A stretch of DNA of 64,000 nt from Nitrospira sp. (GCA_024331125.1 JANDJI010000002.1:1-64000), one strand, 5' to 3'. Positions 9,292-18,723 are shown, numbered from the stretch's first letter. Notes: generated from the sequence alone by a model not told the origin. A program made the numbers and translations.

Positions 9292-10176
9292 TTACAATGC
9301 GATCCTGGGTTGTGCCAATGGGCCGACGATCTTGACGGTGATCGGCGAGCCGACCGGGAGCGGAGGCAGCCCCAGGGCGGGGGCCTTCGCGGCGAATCCG
9401 GTTCCAGGTACAAGAGTCAGGGTCAAGGCCAGTTGGCTGTTCCGCATCGGATTCTGAATCGTGAGGGTTCCCTTTCCCGCGAACGATCCGTCGATTCCCT
9501 CGCCGTTGAGCGCCGTCACCCTGCACACGCCGTCTCGACACTCCACGCCGATGGAGATTGTTGTGAACGTCAGCGACAGGGTTCGTCCATTGCCCATCGG
9601 GATGCGATCAATGGCGACGTCCGTCGCCTCGGCTTTCCACGTTCCCTCCCCGGCGATCTGTTGGGAGGCGGGATGGGTCGATTCGGCATGGTGCGCAAAC
9701 TCACCGTCGATCACGCCGCGACTGACGTACCGGCCGAACAACCGAGACAAATCGACGCGCTGAAGCCGCCCCCTCGCCGACCACGGCCCCTGCGCAGCCA
9801 GCGAGGAGGCCGACAGGCTGACGCGGGTCAGTCCGGCCACGGGCGAGGCGGCGTCGGATCTGGCGCTAACGTCGAGGGCGAGGGCGCCGCCCAACGCCTG
9901 AAACAGCCCGACGTTCGCCTTGAGCAGGGCCAATTCGATCGGGTCCCATTCGGGCAAGGACAAGGAGACCCGCCGCCATTCAATTCCCATCGGCCATGTG
10001 ACCGACCATTCCTCCGCCCGGATGGTGATTCCGGTCGTCCGGTTCAGTTCGGACGCGAGTCTCGCCTGCAATGCATCGTAGGGAAAGGTCGCGATCAGGC
10101 CGAACCCGAACGTGCCGAGTCCGACCGCGATCCACGCGAGGCGTTCCTTCCGAGCGTCGAGCCGGTTTCCGATCAT
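9292..10176 (-). CDS. gspN: Type II secretion protein GspN
   Basis: 294 residues with an N-terminal membrane anchor (ERLAWIAVGLGTFGFGLIATF) and a long beta-rich periplasmic region related to AsmA-like and GspN proteins. GspN is an accessory component whose role is unclear. The start was placed at ATG 10176, which overlaps the gspJ stop by ATGA; an in-frame start at 10200 lies inside gspJ. The 98 bases between this gene and gspL are the only sizeable gap in the back half of the operon. Confidence 0.82.
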   Translation of the reverse strand: MIGNRLDARKERLAWIAVGLGTFGFGLIATFPYDALQARLASELNRTTGITIRAEEWSVTWPMGIEWRRVSLSLPEWDPIELALLKANVGLFQALGGALALDVSARSDAASPVAGLTRVSLSASSLAAQGPWSARGRLQRVDLSRLFGRYVSRGVIDGEFAHHAESTHPASQQIAGEGTWKAEATDVAIDRIPMGNGRTLSLTFTTISIGVECRDGVCRVTALNGEGIDGSFAGKGTLTIQNPMRNSQLALTLTLVPGTGFAAKAPALGLPPLPVGSPITVKIVGPLAQPRIAL

Positions 10177-10790
10177 GATGCCGCTTCCAGCGTGACCCAT
10201 TCGCGGACGGTCCAGGGGTCCGTATTGGGCGGCTGAACGGTGAGTTCAATCAGCACCGCCTTGGGTAATTTGTTGAGCCCTCCCCACTCGTCGAGCCACA
10301 CGCGGGTTTGCGCGTCGAAATAGCGGAGATTGAAAGATCGGACGTGGTTCGCCAACTCCACGCGATCGATCGATTCGTCGGTGAGGCCGTACAGATTCTT
10401 TTTCGCGAATCGCAACAGGCGGTCGCCCTCGCGCGTGTACACCACGCGGATCAATTCGGTCTCCCGCGCCGCCGGCCCGCTTGAGCCGTCGTTCATCGCG
10501 AGAAACGCGACGGTGTCGGCCGGTTGCCCCTCCTGCCATCCGTTCGTTCCCACCCACGGCAAGGCCCCGTCCTGTCTGCTCAAGGACAGGTCTTCGGCCA
10601 TGAGGCGGAGCACTCTTCTGATCGTCTGCTCTCGAACGGAGGCGTCTCGTCCGACTTCGACGGCGTGATTCGTCGTCATGAGCGAGCCGAACACCATCGA
10701 GGCGATAATGCCGAGCAAGGCGATCGCGATCAGGATTTCGATCAGCGTGAACCCGCCCTGTGGTTTAGAAAGCGTTGCCGGCGAATACAT
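10173..10790 (-). CDS. gspJ: Type II secretion minor pseudopilin GspJ
   Basis: 205 residues. The type IV prepilin signature is clear: KPQGGFTLIEILIAIALLG, with cleavage after Gly and Glu at +5. The C-terminal pseudopilin domain has the WLDEW stretch seen in GspJ proteins. GspJ forms the tip complex with GspI and GspK. It overlaps gspI by 26 bases upstream and gspN by 4 downstream, so the genes are tightly coupled. Confidence 0.9.
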   Translation of the reverse strand: MYSPATLSKPQGGFTLIEILIAIALLGIIASMVFGSLMTTNHAVEVGRDASVREQTIRRVLRLMAEDLSLSRQDGALPWVGTNGWQEGQPADTVAFLAMNDGSSGPAARETELIRVVYTREGDRLLRFAKKNLYGLTDESIDRVELANHVRSFNLRYFDAQTRVWLDEWGGLNKLPKAVLIELTVQPPNTDPWTVREWVTLEAAS

Positions 10791-11205
10791 AGGTGCTGAC
10801 TTCGACCGTTTCTTCGGTCTTTCCTCGCATCCAGGAGATCGTCACCCGAACTTCCCGAATCAACTCAAGCGGCGTCGGCGCGATCGTCTGTTTCCATCGA
10901 TACCCCGCCGGCCGGTCCGACGTGTGGGCGACCATGAGGGTGCCGAGCGGCGGCGTTCGGAATTCTCCCGTGGTTTCCCCCACGGGGTACAGACCGGCCA
11001 ATTCGGTTTCCAGCAGTTTTTCCTGCGCCAGGAGCGTCGCCGCGGTCAACTCGCGCGCGCGATGATGAAGGTCGATGTCGAAGTTGCGGAGGCCGAGGAG
11101 CACGGGCAGCGCGATCGCCAGCAGGGCGACGGCCAGCATCACTTCCAGCAGGGTGAATCCGCTCTCGCGGGAGAAGGTGGTCGGCATGTCGTCCGGCGCC
11201 GTCAT
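10765..11205 (-). CDS. gspI: Type II secretion minor pseudopilin GspI
   Basis: 146 residues. The prepilin motif ESGFTLLEVMLAVALLAIAL is near the N-terminus; start ATG 11205 overlaps the gspH stop (ATGA) and gives a 17-residue leader, and an ATG six codons later is also possible. A longer open frame upstream lies antisense-like within gspH and is rejected. Soluble domain and length fit GspI. Confidence 0.9.
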   Translation of the reverse strand: MTAPDDMPTTFSRESGFTLLEVMLAVALLAIALPVLLGLRNFDIDLHHRARELTAATLLAQEKLLETELAGLYPVGETTGEFRTPPLGTLMVAHTSDRPAGYRWKQTIAPTPLELIREVRVTISWMRGKTEETVEVSTYVFAGNAF

Positions 11206-11792
11206 CGGGGCGAAGCGGCCTGCAATAAGGTTTTGACACGATCCGGAATCGGTCGAGGGACGGGCGGATCGGGTCGCCGGTCGAACGTCGTCACGTTGCC
11301 GGTCAGGTGGTCGATCATCAGCGTCAATAGGCTGTTGCTTCCATCCGTAAAATAAATCGTCGCCGGATCGAGGCGGCCGTTCGGGAAGAACAGCAACTCC
11401 ACCTGCCCGTACGTGCGCGTGACGTTTCTCACGGAGACTTCCGCCACTCGAACGGCCTCCGGAAACGATCGGGGAGCGGCCCAGGCGGCGTCGAGCGGAC
11501 GCCGCTCTTCCCGTCCCTCCACCACCATCACCCAATAGGTGCCGCGGTCGAGATCCAAGTAGAGTTTCACCGGCCTCTGCCCGACCTCGGCCATTCGCTG
11601 CAACGCGTGAAGCGTGCCGATGAACTTCCGCCCCGTCGCGCTTAAGTCGTCGCCGAGGACGATTCTCGGAACCGTCAGCGCCATCACCGTGCCCACCAGA
11701 AACAACACGATGAGCATCTCCATGATCGTAAATCCTGGGGGGGCGCCGCGAAGCGCGGCATTCAGTCGCGTGGCGGATGACGCGCCGCTCAT
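11202..11792 (-). CDS. gspH: Type II secretion minor pseudopilin GspH
   Basis: 196 residues with the prepilin signature PPGFTIMEMLIVLFLVGTVM after a 20-residue leader; Glu at +5 is present. The remaining part matches the GspH plan of a long helix plus a variable beta-rich domain. It sits between the major pseudopilin gene gspG (12 bases away) and gspI (4-base overlap). Confidence 0.88.
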   Translation of the reverse strand: MSGASSATRLNAALRGAPPGFTIMEMLIVLFLVGTVMALTVPRIVLGDDLSATGRKFIGTLHALQRMAEVGQRPVKLYLDLDRGTYWVMVVEGREERRPLDAAWAAPRSFPEAVRVAEVSVRNVTRTYGQVELLFFPNGRLDPATIYFTDGSNSLLTLMIDHLTGNVTTFDRRPDPPVPRPIPDRVKTLLQAASPR

Positions 11793-11804
11793 ATCCGATG
11801 CCGT

Positions 11805-12275
11805 TTAATCCTTGTCCAAATTCCAGTTGGTGATGTCCGCGTTGGCGCCTTCCCCTCCGACTTCCCCGTCGACGCCGAGGGACATGATTTCATATTCGCC
11901 CCGCGGGCTCGGGCTCTGGTACTTAAACGGATTTCCCCATGGATCTTCCGGGAGCTTCGGCAGGTAGCCGCCCGGTTTCCACTTTTTCGGAATCACGCCG
12001 ACGGTCGGTTTTTCCACCAGCGCCCTGAGTCCCTGCTCCGTCGAGGGGTAGACGCCGTTGTCCAATTTGTACAGTTGGAGCGCCCCCTCGATGTTTCTGA
12101 TTTGCACCTTGGCCGCCGTGCGTTTGGCTTCGTCCGTCCGTCCCATGATGCGGGGGACGACCAACGCGGCGAGAATGGCCAAAATGGCCACCACGACCAT
12201 GATCTCGATAAAAGTGAATCCACGTTCGCCGGCTCGGAGCCGCGTCCATCCCGTCGTCCGTCTGAGCGTCTGCAC
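11805..12275 (-). CDS. gspG: Type II secretion major pseudopilin GspG
   Basis: 156 residues. The motif ERGFTFIEIMVVVAILAILA has the peptidase cleavage site and the +5 Glu. The C-terminal half shows the family hallmark sequence LPEDPWGNPFKYQSP and a GEYEIMSLG segment with Asp/Glu residues of the calcium loop. GspG polymerises into the pseudopilus that pushes substrates out. It is the most confidently identified gene of the operon. GGAGGAGG precedes the start. Confidence 0.96.
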   Translation of the reverse strand: MQTLRRTTGWTRLRAGERGFTFIEIMVVVAILAILAALVVPRIMGRTDEAKRTAAKVQIRNIEGALQLYKLDNGVYPSTEQGLRALVEKPTVGVIPKKWKPGGYLPKLPEDPWGNPFKYQSPSPRGEYEIMSLGVDGEVGGEGANADITNWNLDKD

Positions 12276-12299
12276 GGTTTCCTCCCTCCTCCGTCGGTG

Positions 12300-13535
12300 T
12301 CACACCATCTGCCCCATTTCGAAGATGGGCAGGAGAATGGCCACCACGATGAAAAACACGATCAAGCCCATGGCCAAAATCATGACCGGCTCCATGAGCG
12401 ACGTCAATCGGGTGATCACTCGCTCCACTTCGCCGTCGTAAATCTGACTGAGGCGCCCGAGCATTTCCTCCATCTCGCCGCTGCGCTCTCCGACGGCGAT
12501 CATGTGGGTGACCAGCGCCGGAAATTCGCCGCTCCGCTTCAAGGGATCGGCGATGGTTTCGCCTTCGCGGATGTTTTGCCGGGCGCTTTCCACGGCCTCT
12601 TCCAAGATGCGATTGTTCATGACGCGCTTGGAGACGTCCAACGCGTCCAGAAGCTGAACGCCGCTGGCCAGCATCGTCGCCAGCGTGCCGGCCAGTCTGG
12701 AGATCGACACCATCCGCGCGACTTCCCCGATCAGCGGCAACCGCAGAATCAATCGGTCCGCCGTCGTCCGGCCTCGTTCGGTTTGCAGGGATTGCCGAAC
12801 GAGGATCGCGCCGCCGGCGACGAGGCCGATCAACAGCGGCCAATAGTCCGAGAAAAACCCGCTCACCGCCATCAGCGCGACGGTCGGCCAGGGTAAGGCG
12901 TGGTTCATGTCCGCAAACACGGCGGTGATCTTGGGCACGACGAAGGTCATCAGGAAAAACAGGACGGCGACACCGACGACGAGCATCAAGGCCGGATAGA
13001 GAACGGCGTTGGTCACCTTGTGTTTGAGCGCCAACTGTTTTTCCAAAAATTCGGCCAAGCGGAACAGGATCTGATCGAGCGCTCCGCTGGCTTCCCCGGC
13101 TCGAACCATATGCACGTAGATGCGGGAGAAGTCCTTCTCGTGCGTTTCCAGGACGTCGCTCAGCGATCGACCGGCTCGAATCTGCTCGCGAATGTCCGCG
13201 AACAGCGCCTTGACGGGTTTTTTGTCGGATTGGTCCACGATGACGCCCAAGGCGTCGACCAACGGCAGGCCGGCGACCAGCAGGGTGGCGAATTGCCTCG
13301 TGATCAGCGCCAGCTCGCTGGAGGTCAAGGAGGCGGAGCGGCCGGAACGAGGGGTCGTTTCGGTTCTTGTTCCCGCCGCGCGCCCGATCGACGAGCGGGC
13401 TTGCTCGGCGACCTCGGTGGGAAAGATGCCTTCTTTTCGAAGTTTGAGGCGGGCGACCTTGGGGTTCTCGGCGTCGACGATGCCGGTCGCGGAGCCCCCG
13501 TCGGTGCGATAGCCGCGGTATTGATAGACAGGCAT
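12300..13535 (-). CDS. gspF: Type II secretion platform protein GspF
   Basis: 411 residues. Start ATG 13535 gives MPVYQYRGYRTDG, the usual GspF/PilC N-terminus; the frame stays open upstream across gspE but that is a shadow. Two GspF domains are visible, with conserved FATLLVAGLPLVDAL and its repeat TLATMLASGVQLLDAL, and three membrane helices (about 168-195, 215-240 and the C-terminus). GspF couples the GspE ATPase to pseudopilus assembly. Only two bases separate it from the gspE stop. Confidence 0.95.
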   Translation of the reverse strand: MPVYQYRGYRTDGGSATGIVDAENPKVARLKLRKEGIFPTEVAEQARSSIGRAAGTRTETTPRSGRSASLTSSELALITRQFATLLVAGLPLVDALGVIVDQSDKKPVKALFADIREQIRAGRSLSDVLETHEKDFSRIYVHMVRAGEASGALDQILFRLAEFLEKQLALKHKVTNAVLYPALMLVVGVAVLFFLMTFVVPKITAVFADMNHALPWPTVALMAVSGFFSDYWPLLIGLVAGGAILVRQSLQTERGRTTADRLILRLPLIGEVARMVSISRLAGTLATMLASGVQLLDALDVSKRVMNNRILEEAVESARQNIREGETIADPLKRSGEFPALVTHMIAVGERSGEMEEMLGRLSQIYDGEVERVITRLTSLMEPVMILAMGLIVFFIVVAILLPIFEMGQMV

Positions 13536-13537
13536 GG

Positions 13538-15280
13538 CTAGATTTCGACTTCCTGCTGAGTGATCCGCATCACTTCTTCGAGCGAGGTCTGGCCTTGCAA
13601 CACGCGCTCGATGCCGTCCTGCTTGAGTGTCGTCATGCCCTTGGCGATCGAGGCCTGCTTGATGGCCGTCGCGTCCGCCTTGCTCCCGATCAGGCGCCTG
13701 ATTTCGTCGTCCAGCACCATCAGTTCGAAGATGCCCGTCCGCCCGCGATAGCCGGTCTGCGAGCAGGCCTGACACCCGGCTCCCCGATACAAAGTCGCGT
13801 TCGATTTCGGCGGAAGGTCGAGGCGGCTCAGTTCCTCGGCGCTCGGCTTGTAAGGGGTCTTGCAGTCCGGACAGATTTTGCGGATCAACCGCTGCGCCAG
13901 GACGGCCACCACGGACGAGGCGACCAGAAAGGGCTCGATGCCCATGTCGATGAGACGGGTGGCCGCGCTGGCCGCGTCGTTGGTGTGCAGCGTGGAAAAT
14001 ACCAGGTGCCCGGTCAGGGAGGCGTGAATCGCGATTTCGGCCGTTTCGCGATCCCGGATTTCTCCGATCATGATGACATCGGGGTCCTGACGAAGAATCG
14101 AGCGCAATCCCGCGGCGAACGTCAGGTTGATCTTGGGATTGACCTGCATCTGGCCGATGCCGAGCAATTGATATTCCACCGGGTCCTCGATCGTGATGAT
14201 GTTCTTGTCCGGCGAATTGATATGGCTCAACGCGGCGTACAGGGTCGTGGTTTTGCCGCTGCCGGTCGGGCCCGTGACGAGAATCATTCCGTGCGCGAGT
14301 TGGATCAATTGGTGGATCGTGGACAGGCGCTCTCCGGAGAACCCCATTTCGGACAGATTCAGCAGGCGGGTTTCTTTTTCCAACAATCGCAGCACGACCC
14401 GTTCGCCGTGGGACGTCGGCAACACCGACACGCGCAGGTCCACGTCCTTGCCGGCCGTCCGAATCGCGAACCGGCCGTCTTGGGGAAGCCGTTTCTCGGC
14501 GATATTGAGGCCGGCCATGATCTTGATGCGCGCGATGATGCTGGCTTGCAGACGCTTGGGCGGCGTCAGGACCGGATAAAGGACGCCGTCGATGCGGTAT
14601 CGGATCACCAGGCCTCGCTCGAACGATTCGAAGTGAATGTCGCTGGCCCGCTGCCGGACGGCCTGAAACAAGACCGAATTGACCAGCCGAATGATCGGGG
14701 CTTCGTCCGTGGCGTCCAACAGGTCCTGCGGCTCGTCGAGCTGGTGGGCGATTTGATCGAGGCTCTCGCTGGCGGCGATGTCCTCCATGACTTGCTCGGC
14801 GCCGTCCGGATCGGCGGTTTCGTCGTACGCGCGGTTCAGACGGGCCAGCAAGGCGCCGCCGGTGGTCAACACGGGCTTGACGGGCTTGTCGAGCAGCAGG
14901 CGAAGATCGTCGAGCGCCACGGTTTCCAGCGGATCGGTCGAGGCCACCAAAACGGCGCCGTCTTCCTGCCGGAGGGGAAGCACGCGGTACCGTCGACAAA
15001 ACGTGATGGGCACCTTTTTGATCAGGTCGTGATCCACGGCCACGGTTTCCAATTGAGGCATCCATGACAGCCCGAATTGGATGGCGAGGCCTTCCAGCAA
15101 TTCTTCTTCGCGCAGCGCGCGCAAGTTCAGCAGAACTTCGCCCAACCGCCCTCCCTTTTCCTGTTGGTGGGCCAACGCTTCTTCGAGTTTGGCACTCGAA
15201 AGTTTGAACCGTTCTCCGAGGATTCGTCCCAGAAGGGGTCTGCCGTAATGCGATTCCATGTCAGTGCCGGCCGAGATCAC
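13538..15280 (-). CDS. gspE: Type II secretion ATPase GspE
   Basis: 580 residues. An N-terminal GspE domain (about 15-150) is followed by the secretion ATPase core: Walker A GPTGSGKTTT at about 337-346, Asp box and Walker B region RQDPDVIMIGEIRD, His box HLVFSTLHTNDA. A four-Cys zinc motif (CPDC and CQAC) is retained. It powers pseudopilus extension. The GTG at 15280 has AAGG upstream; ATG 15259 (MESHYG) is an alternative with no clear ribosome-binding site. 152 bases separate it from gspC; the usual gspD is not there. Confidence 0.95.
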   Translation of the reverse strand: MISAGTDMESHYGRPLLGRILGERFKLSSAKLEEALAHQQEKGGRLGEVLLNLRALREEELLEGLAIQFGLSWMPQLETVAVDHDLIKKVPITFCRRYRVLPLRQEDGAVLVASTDPLETVALDDLRLLLDKPVKPVLTTGGALLARLNRAYDETADPDGAEQVMEDIAASESLDQIAHQLDEPQDLLDATDEAPIIRLVNSVLFQAVRQRASDIHFESFERGLVIRYRIDGVLYPVLTPPKRLQASIIARIKIMAGLNIAEKRLPQDGRFAIRTAGKDVDLRVSVLPTSHGERVVLRLLEKETRLLNLSEMGFSGERLSTIHQLIQLAHGMILVTGPTGSGKTTTLYAALSHINSPDKNIITIEDPVEYQLLGIGQMQVNPKINLTFAAGLRSILRQDPDVIMIGEIRDRETAEIAIHASLTGHLVFSTLHTNDAASAATRLIDMGIEPFLVASSVVAVLAQRLIRKICPDCKTPYKPSAEELSRLDLPPKSNATLYRGAGCQACSQTGYRGRTGIFELMVLDDEIRRLIGSKADATAIKQASIAKGMTTLKQDGIERVLQGQTSLEEVMRITQQEVEI

Positions 15281-15432
15281 GCCGCCTTATTCGATTGCGC
15301 GAGGGACGCGCGGTGTCTGCGAGATGCCGGAGATGGCCGCGACCGTTTTGGAACGGGGGCATGCCGGGGGACGCCGAATGATCTTTTCCCGCATCGTCTT
15401 GCTCCTCGTAATGGTGACAGACCGGAGGGGAG

Positions 15433-16317
15433 TCAGCGCAGCTCGTACGTGACCGTCGCGCGTTGATTATTGCGGACGATGTCCAGCTTGACGATGCTTT
15501 CATTCTTCAACTGCTGAAGCAAGTTCAACACCGTCCCCGGGTCGCGAATCTCGACACCGTTGACCCGCTGGAGGATGTCGCCAGTCCGAATGCCGATTTT
15601 CTCATAAAAACTGGCCGGAGCCATGTAGTCGATCCGAAACCCGTTGATGGCGCCGTTGACCATGTGGGGAACCGCGCGGGCCTGGGTTAGGAGCTTGGGC
15701 AAATCGCTCATGGCGTGATCCACTTCCCGTCGATCGACGACCTTTTTCATCGACGAGGTTGGCAGGGCCGCGGCCGAGGGAGGAGACATTGCGCCGGGGT
15801 TTGAGACAAGCGGTTGTTCCGACAAGGTCAATTCAACCAATTCCTCAAGATTTCCTTGTCGAACCACAATGCCGTTCCGCCGAATGTCTGAAACCTCTCC
15901 GACGTCGGGAATATAGTCGTGAAGCCGATACAGCGTCTGGTTCTTGGAAGCCCGTTCCTCCACGATGGCGAAGACTCCTTCTCGCTCTCCCATCACGACC
16001 CCGATCAGGCTTATTTTTGCGGCTGCCCCCAATGAAGCCCGAATCGGCGCGGTGGGCGATCCGTCTTGGTCCTCCGGCTCCTGTTTGGAAGGTAAAGCAA
16101 ACAAGCCGCTGGATCGGACGTCGTCAGCGTAACGTGTCGGGGAATAGGACACCGTCATCCCGCCCCCTGATCCGTCGGGCGGTTGGGATACGGCGGTCGC
16201 GAGGGGAGCAACCTGTAATGCGTCGGCCACGAAGGCATTGATCGAGTGAGCGGCCAGAAGACCACCCCCGACAATGCAAACCAACATGCTGATCGGTCGT
16301 AACAGCTGACTGTGCAT
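15433..16317 (-). CDS. gspC: Type II secretion protein GspC with PDZ domain
   Basis: 294 residues. A single membrane helix near residues 8-28 is followed by a homology region with ISLIGVVMGEREGVFAIVEE, and a C-terminal PDZ domain (about 215-290: FYEKIGIRTGDILQRVNGVE). This is the plan of GspC, the inner-membrane partner of the secretin GspD. It is the first gene of the minus-strand operon, so the promoter should lie to its right (above 16317). Normally gspD follows it; here gspE does. Confidence 0.87.
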   Translation of the reverse strand: MHSQLLRPISMLVCIVGGGLLAAHSINAFVADALQVAPLATAVSQPPDGSGGGMTVSYSPTRYADDVRSSGLFALPSKQEPEDQDGSPTAPIRASLGAAAKISLIGVVMGEREGVFAIVEERASKNQTLYRLHDYIPDVGEVSDIRRNGIVVRQGNLEELVELTLSEQPLVSNPGAMSPPSAAALPTSSMKKVVDRREVDHAMSDLPKLLTQARAVPHMVNGAINGFRIDYMAPASFYEKIGIRTGDILQRVNGVEIRDPGTVLNLLQQLKNESIVKLDIVRNNQRATVTYELR

Positions 16318-16810
16318 GCGTGTTCAGCGGATCGTATTTTGAACGAAGCTTATAGTACCTGCTCATGGTGTCTTATGCAAATGGGAGGCGATTTGGCGCC
16401 TCGGTGGATAGTGGGGACTGACTGGTTGACCGTGCCTTCTTTTAATAATCATCATCGTTCGTTCAATATTCGTTTTTCGTCCGGCAATGAAAATGAAAGA
16501 GAAATCTAATGAAAGCCAGAGTCTCGGAGGCCTCTTTGCCGGTGTGATCCGAGATTAATGCTGTTCCATTGATGCTGTTCCAAAGTGGTCGGGGATTGCC
16601 AAGAACTGTGTCGGTCGTCTTTGTTTATAAGAATTCTCCGTGCAGCAATGAGGAAAGAAGAAATCTAGAACGAATTGATTTTTAAAATGATTCTGCTCGC
16701 TCATGCCGGGAGATTCGAAAAGCCGGCCTCGTTTTGACTGGCATGAATTCTGCTCGATATTAAGATGCAAAAGAGTCATTCGAAGAAACGTTCTTTATGG
16801 TTATGGACTT
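16318..16810. other. Divergent AT-richer intergenic region, 493 bp
   Basis: This gap lies between gspC (minus) and the TPR gene (plus) and is clearly richer in A+T than its surroundings, as expected for divergent promoters. An 11-base direct repeat, ATGCTGTTCCA, occurs at 16558-16568 and 16572-16582 with a 14-base period. Short open frames crossing the gap have no ribosome-binding site or recognisable product, so no gene is called. Confidence 0.5.
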
Positions 16811-17317
16811 ATGATGATGGAGGCGCAAAGGCCGGACGAAACAGGGGAAGGGGCTATTTCAGCGGCGGAGCGGTACGAACGGGGACTGGCGCTGAAAAAT
16901 GCCGGATTGTATAAGGCGGCGATTGATCAGTTCGAGCTGGCGGTGGCCGATCCCGGTTTTGCGGTCAAGGCCTATGCGCAAATCGGGCTGTGTTTCAAGG
17001 TCAACGGTATGTGCGAAGAGGCGGTGGCGGCCTTCCGCAAGGCCCTTGCCTGTTCGACCGGCTCTCCCAAAGAAACCGTTCAGGTACTGTATCTCTTGGG
17101 CCGAACCCTCGAGCTCTTGGGGAGAATGGAAGAGACCCTCGAAGCCTATCGCTGGATCAGGCGGGAGGATCCCGGCTACCGCGACGTGGCCGCTCGTATC
17201 GAACAGTTGAGTGCTCGACGACCGAGTCCGTCCGCCAGAAAAGGCCGAGTGGACGAAACCGGTCCGACGAGTGGGTTCTTGAAAATTCGACTAACGCTGC
17301 TTGGAACTTCCAAATAA
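16811..17317 (+). CDS. Tetratricopeptide repeat protein
   Basis: About 168 residues. Two to three TPR-like helical hairpins are visible: YERGLALKNAGLYKAAIDQF, AYAQIGLCFKVNGMCEEAVAAF and VLYLLGRTLELLGRMEETLEAY, each with the spaced small/hydrophobic residues of TPRs. Such proteins act as protein-binding scaffolds. ATG 16811 is the first of three consecutive ATG codons after an AT-rich leader; the frame is open 36 codons upstream but lacks family similarity. It faces away from the secretion operon; a link is possible but not shown. Confidence 0.75.
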   Translation: MMMEAQRPDETGEGAISAAERYERGLALKNAGLYKAAIDQFELAVADPGFAVKAYAQIGLCFKVNGMCEEAVAAFRKALACSTGSPKETVQVLYLLGRTLELLGRMEETLEAYRWIRREDPGYRDVAARIEQLSARRPSPSARKGRVDETGPTSGFLKIRLTLLGTSK

Positions 17318-17468
17318 GGCGTGATCACCCGCTCTTCACGATCCGAATCGCGACGGCCGATTGCCGAGCCACGCTCCAACCCCTGACGTCGCCCTTTCCC
17401 TGACCGACGGTGACTCGTTGTGATACACTGCGGCTTGCCTGAGGGGACAACCGCGGAGGGGACGATCG

Positions 17469-17978
17469 ATGGACTCTCTGTTAATTCGCCATGGAATTGC
17501 CGTGAGCCCTGAAGAATGGGAAGCAGGTGAAGACAAGCGTCCGTTGACCCCGAAGGGGAAAAAGCGAGTGCTCAGAGCCGCCGCCGGTCTCGCGGCTCTG
17601 GACTGCAAACCGTCTCACCTGCTCAGCAGTCCGTTTGTTCGGGCCCATGATACGGCGAAGCTGATACGATCCGTCTTATGCCCCTCCGTGAAAGTGGAAA
17701 CGCGCGAGGAACTGGCGCCGGGCTCGACGCCGGAGCGGATCATCGCGCTCTTGTCGTCGCTGCAATCGGCCTCGACCGTGATTTGTGTGGGGCACGAGCC
17801 GCTGCTCGGTGAAACGGCCGCTCTCCTGTTGTGCGGCAAAGCAATCAAAAACTTTCCCCTCAAAAAAGCCGGGGCCGCATTGATTCATCTGCCGGACGGC
17901 GTCAAGCCGGGCCAGGGGGTGCTTCGCTGGTGGCTTGAGCCGATGCACTTGCGGACGTTGGGAGGGAGCGAGCCGTAG
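17469..17978 (+). CDS. sixA: Phosphohistidine phosphatase SixA-like
   Basis: 169 residues of the histidine phosphatase (phosphoglycerate-mutase-like) family. The catalytic RHG motif is at the N-terminus (LLIRHGIAV), a second conserved segment reads LLSSPFVRAHDTA, and the second catalytic His is in CVGHEPLLGE. SixA in E. coli dephosphorylates phosphohistidine proteins such as NPr. GGAGGGG lies upstream of the ATG. It converges with the ppx-tmk-tmk operon; SixA-like, Ppx and polyphosphate genes often lie together, so a role around polyphosphate is possible. Confidence 0.9.
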   Translation: MDSLLIRHGIAVSPEEWEAGEDKRPLTPKGKKRVLRAAAGLAALDCKPSHLLSSPFVRAHDTAKLIRSVLCPSVKVETREELAPGSTPERIIALLSSLQSASTVICVGHEPLLGETAALLLCGKAIKNFPLKKAGAALIHLPDGVKPGQGVLRWWLEPMHLRTLGGSEP

Positions 17979-18000
17979 GCGATGGGGTGGTGTTCGTCCG

Positions 18001-18723
18001 CTAGGCTCCGGTCTGTTCCAAGGTGCTCGTTCGTTTGGAATTCCGCAACACGGGCAGGATGTAGCTTCGCAGCTCTTCCTGGATCTCTTCGGGCGACTTT
18101 CTGGCGTCGACGACGTTAAAGCCGAACTCCTCCGCCATTTTGTCGAATTCTTCGATCATCAGGGACTGGTATTTTTTGAAACTGTCGTACAGATCGGCGC
18201 CGAGTCTCAAATCCATACCGGATTCCCAGTAGTTCATGCCGGTGGTTTCGATCACCCGCAGCGCGAGGGTGTCGACATCGATGCGAAGGTAGCACACGAG
18301 GTCCGGGATCAGCGCAAATCCGAAGACGTCGCGAATCCATTTCCGGTCTCCGCTCCGCACGACGTCGCGCGCGAAGGCGGTGTAGATGTATCGGTCCGAC
18401 AGCACGACGAAGCCGGATCGCAGGGCCGGGATGATTTGATGCTCCAGGCGATCGGCGAAGTCGGTCGCATAGAGCAGGCTGAGGGACCAGCGATCGAGAA
18501 TGTTGCCAGCCTTGGCCGCTTCGATGGTTTTGGACATGAGATTCGACCTCGTCCAGCCGGTCGTCACCACGCCGTAGCCTTGCACCTCCAGCCATTCCTG
18601 CAACATCTCGACGTGCGTCGACCGTCCGACGCCGTCCGTCCCTTCGATGGCGATGAGTTTCCCTTTCAGATCACTCGGATCGAGGTACGTCAAACCGTCG
18701 CCAAAATAACGTGCGTCGCCCAT
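18001..18723 (-). CDS. Thymidylate-kinase-like protein with altered Walker A (K to R)
   Basis: 240 residues, clearly paralogous to the upstream neighbour. The P-loop reads GTDGVGRST (about 28-36), so the invariant Walker A lysine is arginine; the codon is CGG. The DRY motif (SDRYIYTAFARD) and a C-terminal helical region are kept. Loss of the lysine usually abolishes or strongly reduces phosphoryl transfer, so it may be a regulatory or structural partner of the intact paralogue. The annotated start lies 53 bases inside the upstream gene; a TTG near 18693 would shorten the overlap. Confidence 0.8.
   Translation of the reverse strand: MGDARYFGDGLTYLDPSDLKGKLIAIEGTDGVGRSTHVEMLQEWLEVQGYGVVTTGWTRSNLMSKTIEAAKAGNILDRWSLSLLYATDFADRLEHQIIPALRSGFVVLSDRYIYTAFARDVVRSGDRKWIRDVFGFALIPDLVCYLRIDVDTLALRVIETTGMNYWESGMDLRLGADLYDSFKKYQSLMIEEFDKMAEEFGFNVVDARKSPEEIQEELRSYILPVLRNSKRTSTLEQTGA

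Noticed and set aside
12300..15065. A 921-codon minus-strand frame
   Set aside because: Only its 3' part from ATG 13535 is GspF; the rest lies over gspE in another frame and is Arg/Ser-rich with no family resemblance.
13595..15067. A 490-codon plus-strand frame opposite gspE
   Set aside because: Antisense shadow of a strongly conserved ATPase gene; composition is not protein-like.
16312..16509. A 65-codon frame upstream of the TPR gene
   Set aside because: Starts inside gspC antisense, no ribosome-binding site and no recognisable product.
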